Origin: Halocaridina rubra
Lineage: Eukaryota; Arthropoda; Malacostraca; Decapoda; Atyidae
Reading direction: 5' to 3'
DNA: 15,000 nucleotides
Assembly: GCA_037179515.1 (NCBI GenBank)
Contig: JAXCGZ010009931.1
Location: forward strand, 1 to 15,000
Shown here: positions 1 to 9,502 of the stretch, in pieces
How positions within the stretch are numbered: position 1 is the stretch's first letter
Layout: every line of letters starts with the position of its first letter
Notes under the pieces: generated by a model
What the model saw: the letters and a program-made list of their open reading frames with translations, nothing else
Told to the model about the DNA's origin: nothing
Database searches by the model: none
Position numbers and translations under genes: made by a program

Positions 1-513
1 AGATAGGGTCTATCAGAAGGGGTGGTGTCTAACCAGACAGACAGAGTCTATCAAAAGGTCACGTTGGCTTTGGTTTAGTTATTCAAGCACTGGGGGATGA
101 ATAAAAACAACCCTTCTTAGCAGCTGGTAGCGAAGTCGGTAATCCCTGATGGCTATCTCGAAGGTCAAGCAGGTCTAGGAGAGCAGCAGAGCACGTCTTG
201 TCACTATCAAGGCTGGGAGAGAAGTGAATAATTAACTGATATGAAATTTAGATTATTCTTTCTTGTTGTGAATACGTGCATTCTCTCTCATATACTGCAC
301 TATGCAGCCAAAAAAAAAAAGTTGAACAATTAAGTGTTAATTACCTTTGCAAAGCATGAGCTTGAGAAAATTTTACTGATAATGTGATTCAACACACATT
401 CACTCCATACACAGATAGCTGGGATGACAAAAGACATACCATATCCCTTTAAAAAAGTAAAAAAGTTGCCTCACAAAATCTCCACGGGATCATGGACACC
501 CTTTTCCTCACCT
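1..513. other. Left flank, no recognised gene
   Basis: No convincing coding region or RNA gene is visible. The only open frame reaching the LTR (from 424, plus strand) has no recognisable domain and runs into the LTR, so it is treated as chance. A 13-base motif GTCTATCA(G/A)AAGG occurs at 8-20 and again at 46-58, and there is an A run near 310-319. It may be a further decayed repeat, but I cannot name it. Confidence 0.5.
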
Positions 514-808
514 TGTATCGACTGTAGTTACTTCACTACTTCAAATGGAAAGCAAGAGTTATTTTACTTAATACATAGAAGAGGATGTTCACCAATACAA
601 GCAGAGTATTGAACTGATTTATTAATCAAATTCAGGGTTATTCATATGTACAGCTATTTCAGTGGGAGGAGATACAAACAACCCAAGAGAAATTATTGAC
701 CCATTAAATACAACTTTAAAATAACTTAATAATTACTAAATGATTACCTATTTACAATAATTACATATTTTGATAAAAAATTTTATTTACAATTTGTACA
801 GTTGTACA
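514..808 (-). repeat. 3' LTR of the Gypsy element
   Basis: This repeat starts TGTATCGACTG on the plus strand and ends GTTGTACA, so it has TG...CA termini in either orientation. It matches 4235-4521 closely along its length. On the minus strand a canonical AATAAA hexamer lies at 618-623; the equivalent site in the other LTR is mutated. The pol reading frame runs about 26 bases into this LTR before its stop at 783-785. The inner boundary at 808 is set by the adjacent polypurine tract; a boundary near 800 is also possible because TGTACA occurs twice. Confidence 0.88.
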
Positions 809-810
809 AT

Positions 811-822
811 GCTCCCCCCTTG
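811..822 (-). other. Polypurine tract next to the 3' LTR
   Basis: On the minus strand the sequence AAGGGGGGAGC is followed two bases later by the LTR start TGTACAACTG. This is the expected position and composition of the plus-strand priming tract of an LTR retrotransposon. The same bases also encode the last residues of pol. Confidence 0.8.
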
Positions 823-3376
823 GAAGAGAATAAAGGGCATCCTGCCCTAGAGAAACGAATAGGGGGAGGATCACCTTCTTGAAGGTAGGCGACTTTCAAG
901 TGGTCAATGGATATCCACTCCTCAGTGCCACGGATGTTGAGGAGGAATGCCCTTGAACGTCATTGTATGACTCTATACGGTCCAGTGTAAGGAGGTGTTA
1001 GAGGCGTCCGATGACTATCCGTTCTGATGAAGACGTGGGTGGCTGTGTTGAGGTCTCGTGGAATGAAAGTTTTTCTGTTATTCTGGTATGTTTGTTTTAC
1101 AGGTGTGCATTTTCCAACTATCTGGTGGAGAAGATGGAGATCTTCATGGTGATTGTTGTTTGGGAAAAATTCCGCAGGTACCACTAAGGGGTCGCCATAT
1201 ACCATCTCGGCTGAGGATACGTTAAGACCTTCTTTGGGAGTAGTTTGGAGTCTAAGGAGTACCCAAGGTAGTTGATATGTCCAAGAATTGCTTGTGCAGC
1301 GGGTGATGAGGGCTGCCTTTAGTGTTCTGTGCATGCGTTCAACAATGCCGTATGCTTCTGGATTGTAGGATGTTGTGTGGTGGTTGGTGGAGCCAAGGAG
1401 CTGACTGAGAGAGTTTCAAAGTTGGGATGTAAATGTGGAACCCCTCTCTGACGTAATATGTTCGGGGATGCCAAATCTTGAGATCCATGCAGATAGGAAG
1501 GCAGAAGCACAGGAGGAGGCAGTGGCCTCTTTCATGGGCACTTCCTCAGGCCATTGGGTTGAGCGGTCCACTATTGTGAATATGTATTTGTTGTTTTCTG
1601 ATGGAGGAAGAGGTCCCGCAATGTCAACATGGACATGGGAAAAGCATCTTTGTGCCTGAGGAAAAGTACCAATTCCAGATTCAGTATGTCGGTGGATTTT
1701 AGAAGTTTGACATGACAAGCAGGAGTGGGACCAAGATTTAGTGTCTTTTCTTATGTCGTGCCATATGAATTTTTTTCTTGAGGAGCATAGCAGTTGATCG
1801 GCCGAAGGGATGAGAAAGTCCATGAATAAGTTGGAATACGTGTCGTCGAAGAGGCTGAAGAATCCAGGGACGAGGTCGTCCTGAACTCGCATCACACAAG
1901 ATTGTGGTCCCTTGTTCGTCAATAGGTAAATCTTTCTATTGAAGAGATGTGAGTGATGTACGACAAGATTGCGTTTCAGGATCATGTAAATGTAGTTCTG
2001 TGAGGTGTCTGTAGTTGAGGCCAAGGCATATGGATGAAGTAGTGTTTCTTGAAAGTGTATCAGTGACAGGAATCTTTTTTCCCGAGACATGTTGCAAAGT
2101 ACAGTTAAACTCAGATAGTGTAGAGAGGTGTCTTTGTTGTCTTGCGGAACATGGATCTGTTCGTTTAGTAAAAGCATGGACAAGTGGAGGTGGTCTGTTT
2201 GGATGGTAAATGAGACACCTTCGAGAAAATGCTTGAAGTGGCGGACAGCGCAATGAATAGCAAGAAGCTCCCTATCGAAGGTGGAGTAATGGGTTTCAGC
2301 AAGAGTAAGCTCTCTACTGAAGAAGGCGAGTGATTGACAAACTATGATTAATCTGTTCGAGGACAGCTCCCAATGCAGTATCGCTGGCATCAATAGACAA
2401 GATGAGAGGTAGACCAGGTGTTGGAAAGTTAAGATGGGCTGCAGCAGAAAGAGCATTTTTGGCAGCATTAAAGGCATCTTATAGGGCAGGGCCCCAGGAT
2501 AGTGATTTTGGTTTTCCAGCCAGTGCTGTATATAGTGGAGTCATTATTGAAGCAATGTTTGGTAAAAATCGATGGTAATAGTTGACCATTCCTACAAATT
2601 CTTGCAAGGCCTTGTTAGTGGTAGGCTAAGGGAATGTCTGGGCGGCGCTAACTTTTTCTTGGAGGGGAAGGACACCCTTGGAGAAGATACAGTGTCCCAG
2701 GAACTCTACTTCTTTGACTCCAAATACACACTTGTCATGCCTGACGATGAAACCAGCAGAGCGTAGACGTTCAAGAACTTGGTGGAGGTGTTTGGTGTTG
2801 GTGTCATGATTAGGAGAGAAAACTACAATGTCATCCACATAAGCAACACAGAAGGGTAGGTCACCCAAAATCCCATCCATCATGTGTTGGAAAGTGGCTC
2901 CGGCGATTCTGAGGCCGGAGCAAGAGTGGTTGTCTTGGGAATGTCTTCAGGATTCATAGGGACTTGATAGTAACCTTTGAGCAAGTTCAGTTTGGAAAAT
3001 ATCTTGGCCCCAACACTTGAGAATAAGGTATTGGTGTCCACGAGGTGGCGATTGGCGACATCAACGAGGAGATGGAAATGTGCAAGAAAATCAGCTCCAA
3101 TGAGAGGTAGAGAAACATCTGCAATAATAAATTTCCACGTGAAAGTTCTGTTGGCTTAGGATAGCTGGAGAACTTTGTATCTATAAGTAGTGATGCGAGA
3201 CCCGTTGGCAGCTACCAATTTGTTTTCAGTACCTGAACTACAACCACTGTGGACTATGGACTTCGGGATGAGAGACCTGCAGGCGCCTGTGTCAACCAAG
3301 AATTTGATACCTATAATGGAATCAACTAGGAAGAAAACATTAATTGAGACAGAGGCCGCCGCAGACAGCGACGACC

Positions 3377-4196
3377 TTAAAGCAATTTTTTTGCCCATAT
3401 ACATGGTGTTTTGCGGTTTTTGGCGGCTTGACCAAAGCGGGCGTGATAGTAACAGAGTTTGGACGTGACATCCAGTCTTTTATGAGCATGTGAGGTACAT
3501 TCTTTAGCTTGAGGTCGTGTGAGGGCATTGTTGTAGAATGTTGATCGAGATGAAGATGTGGCAGCAGTGATGGCTTCATCTGGAGGGCAGGAGTACATAT
3601 GATTGATATTGGTAATGTTAGGAGGTGTGTTGACATATATTGGTGGATGACTAGAAGCATTGTGTGCATCGAGAAGACTGTCTGCACGGGTTGCCAGAGC
3701 TGCATCATCGAAAGTTGAAAAATATGTGATTTCAGCACTGACAGATTCAGGAAGACGCTGTAACCAAAGGGCGAGGAGTACATCTATTGTCTGACTGGTG
3801 CCTGAACTGTCGAGAGGAAGACGGGCAATAGCTCTCATCTCAGCAAGTGCGTCAGAAGGGTGCTGATCACCAAGTGCCTGTTTTGAAAGGTCAAATATCA
3901 TTTTAACTCTTTTCTCTGGAGATGGAGAGAATTTCTTCAAGAGGTAGGTTTTCAAGTCCTGGTATGCAATGGCGTTGTCACCCTTGGATTCCAACCAGTC
4001 TGATATCTGGGGAAGAGTGTGTCAGGAGTGGATGATAAACATGATCAATTTGTGTTCCAGAATTAGTAATCCTCTTTAAACAAAATTATATTTCTGCATA
4101 TCGGAGCCAGATATGGGCGTCGATGGTGGAGAATGTCGGGAGTTTGAAGTTAGCAATAAGGTCTGTTGCCACTGTAGAAGGTTTGACATCTGTCAT
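3377..4196 (-). pseudogene. gag: Gypsy gag, broken
   Basis: The gag relic probably starts at the ATG at 4194-4196, about 40 bases downstream of the 5' LTR. It reads MTDVKPSTVATDLIANFKLP, then DAHIWLRYAEI before a TAA. After frame changes near 4010-4080 the main open frame (from 3994) gives a typical retrotransposon gag: YLLKKFSPSPEKR, then ARLPLDSSGTSQTIDVLLALWLQRLP. The C-terminal zinc-knuckle-like segment reads CYYHARFGQAAKNRKTPC. From family knowledge I expect one more Cys in the KNRKTPC part, so the knuckle appears damaged. The frame ends at TAA 3377-3379 just after the slippery heptamer, overlapping protease. Confidence 0.82.
3386..3392 (-). other. Candidate -1 frameshift heptamer A AAA AAA
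   Basis: On the minus strand the gag codons read GCA AAA AAA TTG CTT TAA. This places a seven-A run in the X-XXY-YYZ phase required for -1 ribosomal frameshifting, two codons before the gag stop. A -1 slip here enters exactly the frame that carries the protease DTG motif (open from 3404). Phase and overlap are seen directly; activity is inferred from retroelement biology. No downstream stem-loop or pseudoknot was worked out. Confidence 0.65.
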
Positions 4197-4216
4197 GGCA
4201 TGGGTGAGAGATAGAA

Positions 4217-4234
4217 ACACTCCGGGGTCACTAA
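4217..4234 (-). other. Probable tRNA primer-binding site remnant
   Basis: Directly inside the 5' LTR end (CGTTACA), the minus strand reads TTAGTGACCCCGGAGTG. The position is right for a primer-binding site, and the GTGACCCCG block resembles the complement of a tRNA 3' end. The canonical TGG start appears as TAG or is shifted by a base, so the site looks mutated. The primer tRNA is not identified. Confidence 0.45.
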
Positions 4235-4521
4235 TGTAACGACTGTAATTACGTCACTACTTCAAAAGGAAAGCAAGAGTTATTCTACGTAATATATAAA
4301 AGAGGATGTTCACCAATACAAGCAGAATATTGAACTGATATAATGATCCAATTCAGGGTTATTTATATGTACAGCTATTTCAGTGGGAGGAGTTACAAAC
4401 AACCCAAGAGTAATTATTGACCCATTAAATACAACTTTAAAATAACTTAATAATTACTAAATGATTACCTATTTACAATAATTACAAATTTTGATAAAAA
4501 AATATTATTTACAATTTGTAC
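4235..4521 (-). repeat. 5' LTR of the Gypsy element
   Basis: This repeat matches 514-799 at roughly 93% by hand alignment and ends at 4235 in the same TGTA(A/T)CGACTG sequence on the plus strand. At its outer end the match stops at about 4521, roughly 9 bases short of the other LTR's outer terminus, so it is slightly truncated or its edge has mutated. The AATAAA present in the 3' LTR is mutated here (ATATAATG in place of TTTATTAA on the plus strand). Confidence 0.87.
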
Positions 4522-4572
4522 TGACTTCATTATCTGATATATTTTCCCTCTTTACATGAAGAAAATATAAAT

Positions 4573-5833
4573 TCAATGGTCAAGACTAAGGCTTTTATGG
4601 TTGCTGCTCCCTTTGCTGTCATCAACATAGTCCAAGACATTTACTTTGTCATTTCTTTCATCATGTTTACCCTCAGGTAAAACCATTTCCTCTTTAATGC
4701 TAAAACCTCGGCTTCGACCTTTGTCTTTGGTACAGAAACTGCCACTAACGAGATCTAAAAGAAACTTCAATATAAAGGTTAAGAGCTTGGACACATAGTG
4801 CTCTAGTTTCATCACTTTCTACCAATGATTTAGAAGCATTTGAAGATTTAGCATCTTTTGAACAGCTATTTTGAACTGCACTGACAACAGGAGCTTCATC
4901 ATTTCTTGAAGATGTAGAGATAAGTGAATCCAAATTGTTCAGAGGACCAATTCTTTTGCCATCACTATGTATAGGTATGTGAATCCAAATTCTTCAGAGG
5001 ACCAATTATTTTGACATCAATATATATTTTCTGGTGTGTACCAGTTGGGGGAGTTACCAAATATTTTCCCGCATATACACACAAGAGTAAGGTTTTTCTT
5101 TCTTATGCACTCTCATGCGTGTATTAAGTATAAATTCATGTCAGAAACTCTTTCCACTAACCCTACATGAATAAGGTTTTTCTTGAGAAAGCACATTTAT
5201 ATGGACAGCTATATTACTTTTAAAACAAAAACTTCTCATAGTCAGTACAAGAATATGGTATTGCATGTGTATGTTCTCAAATGAGCACAAAGGGTATAAT
5301 TTTGGGCAAATTCTTGACCACATTCATAGCATATGAAGGGTCTTTCTTTTGTATGTATCCTCATGTGGTTTTGGTGACACTGCTTGAACAAGTAAGCCCC
5401 CATCACATAAAGGACAAGAATATTTTTTTTTTCAAGATGAGTTTTCAGATGACAACTTAGACTAAATCTGTACTTAAAACTTTTGCTACAATTCTTACAT
5501 AAGAAGAGCTTTTTATTTGAATGGATTATTATATACCCTTTTGGACCAGTTTTTCGACTAAAATCTATTCTGCATCCAGAACACAAAAATGGCTTCTCTA
5601 ATAAAAGCACTTATATGTTGCACAAGATGATTCTTTAGCTTAAAACTCTTTTCGCATAAGCCACAAGTGAATTGTCTTTCATGAGTGTGCATTTTATCCA
5701 TGGCGTTTTTGATGGTTTGTAGAAGCCAAGGACTTGCCATATTCATTACAGAAACATTTTTTTCCTTTAGGTTCAACACAGACAAGAAAAGTTGGGTATT
5801 CTCCACTCCACTGCGCTCAATTAATTCCTTCAA
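4573..5833 (-). pseudogene. C2H2 zinc-finger protein gene, degenerate
   Basis: A C2H2 zinc-finger relic on the minus strand, read across three frames. About nine finger units occur at roughly 84-base spacing from about 5770 to 5060. The recognisable fingers are CGLCEKSFKLKNHLVQH, FLCSGCRIDFSRKTGPKG, FLCKNCSKSFKYRFSLSCH and FICYECGQEFAQNYTLCAH, with linkers such as HTKERPF and SQEKPY. Other fingers have lost zinc-binding Cys or His (LVLYVMGAY, YSCRVSGKSF) or contain stops. Downstream lies a serine-rich stretch (from 4933: STSSRNDEAPVVSAVQNSC), then a charged tail (GRSRGFSIKEEMVLPEGKHD) ending at TGA 4573-4575. This probably was one DNA-binding protein: fingers, linker, acidic tail. The 5' end stops abruptly at an RT fragment near 5833. 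No intact frame spans it, so it is very unlikely to be functional as read. Confidence 0.72.
4922..5031. repeat. 55-bp tandem duplication in the zinc-finger relic
   Basis: Two adjacent copies share GTGAATCCAAATT, TTCAGAGGACCAATT and TTTTG-CATCA, at 4924-4964 and 4979-5019, with about 3 mismatches over 41 bases. The offset is 55 bp. It falls between the last finger-like unit and the serine-rich segment and adds to the frame disruption. Confidence 0.75.
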
Positions 5834-5835
5834 TT

Positions 5836-6225
5836 GTATTTTTGTGTTTGTCCTCTAACAAGAATATCATCTAAAAAGGCCACAACACCATCAATATTCA
5901 TCAAAATCTGAAAAATAAATCTTTGAAAAATAGCTGATGATGAAGCCAAGCCTAAAGGAAGTCCTTTATATTTAAAAAGACCTTTATGAGTATATATTAC
6001 AAGGATCTTTTGGCTTTCATCATCAGCTTGTAATTGCAAGTATGCATTTTCAATAGCAATTTTAGAAAATATTTTACTCTTGCCAGCTACTGATAAAATC
6101 TCATCTACTCTTGGAAGTGGGTATTAATCACAAGCAATGCTTTGATTCATCTCTTTAAAATCTCCACAAATCCCCATAGATTTCTTATTTGCTTTTAATG
6201 CTGTTTCTCCTTACAGCCTGATAAA
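5836..6225 (-). pseudogene. RT fragment of a second, different Gypsy element
   Basis: Minus-strand translation gives part of an RT: KKSMGICGDFKEMN, then YPLPRVDEIL, then SKIFSKIAIENAYLQL (motif A, with Ala where the catalytic Asp of the usual KLDL/KIDL is expected). This is followed by THKGLFKYKGLPLGLASSSA (motif B region) and GVVAFLDDILVRG (motif C, LDD at about 5866-5874). A TAA lies in frame at 6124-6126. The sequence differs clearly from the RT in the 514-4521 element, so it is not a displaced piece of it. The fragment stops after motif C near 5836, where the zinc-finger relic begins, and fades above 6225. No LTR, protease or integrase accompanies it. Confidence 0.78.
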
Positions 6226-6275
6226 TTCTGTTTTATTTTATAATTTTTTGGCCCGTCCTGGCGTCACAATAATCT
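6226..6275. other. Short unassigned spacer
   Basis: T-rich sequence followed by GGCCCGTCCTGGCGTCACAATAATCT. No gene is seen. It may be the far flank of the transposon-end sequence that follows, but there is nothing to prove it. Confidence 0.3.
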
Positions 6276-6469
<194 letters not shown>

Positions 6470-6503
6470 AAATAAACTGTAATATAACAGCACAATATGA
6501 AGC

Positions 6504-6838
<335 letters not shown>

Positions 6839-6839
6839 C

Positions 6840-7515
<676 letters not shown>

Positions 7516-8129
7516 AACTATCTAATCAGGATTGTGAAATGGTGCTTACGGTAAAGAGCCTCATGGAAGTAACTCCCCATCTCCTGATTGGTTCCATTTT
7601 TGTACTTAGTGATACTTATCATACCTGTCCTTAAAACTATGGATTAAGTTAGCATTAACTACCTCCTCGCTTAGCAAATTCTAATCAACTATTCTTACAC
7701 TAAAAAAATTACTTCCTTACTCTCTGCAAAGAAGTTTTCTTACGAAGCTTCAAACTATGACCTGTACCTTTAGTGCCACCCATATCATATTACCTATCCC
7801 TATGCACTCTGTCATAGCCATGAATTAATTAAAACCATCTCCATATCCACCCTCATTCTTCTAGCTTTGAGTGATGGTAAGTCTAATTTTCTCAGCCTCT
7901 CATTATATCTGAGATTGAGTATTTCTTGCACTAGTTTCGTGGCATGTCTTTGAACTTTTTCCAGCTTAAGTACGTGCTTTTTGAGAATGGATTCCATAAG
8001 GGGGATGCATATTTAAGCTTTGGCCTGACATGAATATTTTTGAACATTTGCTTGTCCATATGCTTGAAGACTACCCTTACATTTGCTAAGAAAGCATATG
8101 CTGCCCTAACTATGCCATTTATATGAATT
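7516..8129 (-). pseudogene. CR1-like LINE, C-terminal RT tail and 3' end
   Basis: Minus strand, 3' portion of the interrupted CR1-like element. From 8129 it reads INGIVRAAYAFLANVR, then VRPKLKYASPLWNP. After a +1 frame change near 7985 it gives LEKVQRHATKLVQEILNLRY and RLRKLDLPSLKARRMRVDME, the conserved tail of CR1/Jockey-type RT proteins. A later frame gives GHSLKLRKK, and further on the DNA matches the second copy at 14869-14909 exactly over 41 bases (7605-7645). The 3' end, near GATTAGATAGTTACACAC, meets the GT microsatellite. It continues the reading begun at 12127-14756, with the plus-strand insertion between them. Several frameshifts and stops; inactive. Confidence 0.82.
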
Positions 8130-8540
8130 TATATTAGTGATTAGTAGGTTTGCCATGGCTCCAGCCATCCGCTGAAAGACTATGACTGAAGGTATTAGGA
8201 TGCCTCTAGGGCTGGTCCAGACAGTTCCAGGTTGACTCTTCCTTCAGGACGGTTCTTTCCTCATGCCTACATCTACGCTGAATATTCTGCTGTATTCATT
8301 ATACATCTCTTGCTATTCCATTACATTTGACGAATCACAACACTCCCCACGTCTGTCTCTTTTTCTTTCTTTTTTCCTCACATTTGTTATTATTTATGGA
8401 AGGTTCACAGCTAATGGCCCACAGAACCCGATATAGAGGAGTGAAAAGAATCTCCGGGGATCGTGTTGACTCCACTATTGGCTTCAGGGCAGACACGCCT
8501 GGTGGTAGTAATGGTTCTGCTCTTAACCTTGCACCTCCCA
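8130..8540 (+). other. 5' part of the Jockey-like element, no recognised domain
   Basis: About 410 bases precede the endonuclease. They hold a C/T-rich stretch and an open frame with ATGs at 8327 and 8399, but no domain I recognise. A nucleic-acid-binding ORF1 is not seen, so the element is probably 5'-truncated or this is a 5' untranslated region. Confidence 0.45.
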
Positions 8541-9502
8541 ATAGATCTGCTTCTTTCACTCTTCACTATTCTAACATTCGTGGGTTGAACTCTAATCTTT
8601 TGTCTGTTGAACAGCACTTGGGTACTTTCCTCCCTAACCTCTGCCTCTTCTCTGGAACCCAGCTGTCTATACATGCTTCCGCTAACCCATTTCAAATCTT
8701 TCACTATAATCTGTATACTCGTTCTCATTCCAAAGGTGGTGTCTGTGCATACTGCAACATTAACATTCCTACTGCATGGCTCAGGACCTTGAATCTCCCG
8801 ACTTTGATGTTCTCTGGCTAAAAGTCTATCTCTCCACTACCACTATCTTCCATTGCTTCTGCTACTGTTCTCCAAACTCCACCAAGGTTGTGTCTTTCTT
8901 TGAATATCTGTCTGCGTGCCATGAGTCCTTGCTCTCTTCTCACCCACATCCCGAAGTTCTCTACATTGGAGACTTCAATGGACACCACAGTGAGTGGCTT
9001 CATTCTTCTCACACTGACGTGGGAGGAAGCGAGGCCCTTGCTTTTTCTTTATTACTCATAATCTGAAGCAAATTATCAAACATCCTACTCGCATTCTTCA
9101 TCATCACGAACATGCTGCAAACACTATTGACCTATTTTTTACTTCTAACCTTCAAACTACTCTTATTCTGTGCTTTCCCCTCTTGGTAAATCTGACCACT
9201 CTATGATCTCAGTCTCTTCCATTTTCGCTTCCCTACTACCAATCCCTCCTACTCAGCGCCGCCTTTGGCACTTCAAGCGTACCCAACATGAAAATTTGCG
9301 TAACTTTCTCTTTGACTTCCCATGGGATGACTACTGCTTTCGGTCCCGCACCTCTGATAAGGTAGCTATAAAATTTACCGAGATCATGACTGCGGAAATG
9401 GAGGTGTACATCCCCTCTTCTACAAAAACTTTCTCTCCCCCTAATCCTTGGTTTGACCGTGCCTGCTCCATGGCTAACCAGGCTAGGAATCGGGCTCACT
9501 AA
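8541..9502 (+). pseudogene. Jockey-like endonuclease domain, broken
   Basis: An exonuclease-endonuclease-phosphatase type domain that would nick the target DNA. It starts with LHYSNIRGLNSN near 8555. SGTQLS follows, where the family has a catalytic Glu in an ETQ-like motif; here the codon at 8654-8656 is GGA (Gly), one base from GAA. A frame change lies between 8776 and 8821. The next frame carries GDFNGHHSEW (Asp codon 8971-8973). Another shift near 9060 leads to KHPTRILHHHEHAANTIDLF. A last shift before 9170 leads to LGKSDHSMIS (Asp-His at 9194-9199) and FDFPWDDYCFRSRT. The frame meets TAA at 9500-9502 and reopens in the same frame. At least three frameshifts plus the Glu loss make it inactive. 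Confidence 0.82.

Larger units (their letters stand above)
783..3404 (-). pseudogene. pol: Gypsy pro-pol (protease, RT, RNase H, integrase), broken
   Basis: Minus-strand pol relic. The protease has FLVDTGACRS (DTG at 3285-3293), a stop at 3156-3158, then the GADFLAHFHLLVDV tail. RT joins abruptly near 3012-3030 to a motif-A region reading FSKLNLLKGYYQVP, where the family has Asp in place of Asn (codon 2985-2987). A second small deletion with a frame change lies near 2912-2920, and YVDD is intact at 2830-2841. RT continues through stops at 2626-2628 and 2479-2481. The RNase H core has FFSRELTLAETHYSTFDREL, followed by frame changes near 2340, 2210 and in the T7 run at 1770-1776, plus a stop at 1936-1938. 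Integrase shows CLSC, the first catalytic Asp (VHVDIAGPLP, 1623-1625), Glu where Asp is expected in ITSERG (1446-1448), a stop at 1416-1418, the third acidic residue at 1338-1340, and a final stop at 960-962 before the C-terminal tail. Inactive. Confidence 0.88.
514..4521 (-). mobile_element. Ty3/Gypsy-type LTR retrotransposon, degenerate
   Basis: Two direct repeats of about 290 bp (514-808 and 4235-4521) enclose a minus-strand internal region. In order it reads gag, protease, RT, RNase H, integrase and a polypurine tract, the Ty3/Gypsy order with integrase last. The internal region is about 3.4 kb, short for the family, largely because much of the N-terminal half of RT is missing. All coding parts carry frameshifts or stops. 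By eye the two LTRs differ at about 20 of roughly 287 positions, suggesting an old insertion. No target-site duplication was found: the base pairs outside the two LTRs do not match. The assignment is firm; the lineage within Gypsy is not determined. Confidence 0.9.

Noticed and set aside
424..612. A 62-codon plus-strand open frame
   Set aside because: No domain or codon pattern; its second half is antisense to the LTR.
1435..3468. Plus-strand open frames opposite pol (1435-1659, 2015-2209, 2572-2766, 2977-3159, 3190-3468)
   Set aside because: They lie antisense to recognisable protease, RT, RNase H and integrase motifs and have no domains of their own.
4573..5833. Active zinc-finger gene
   Set aside because: The fingers are spread over three frames with stops and lost Cys/His residues; splicing around every break is implausible within a contiguous array.
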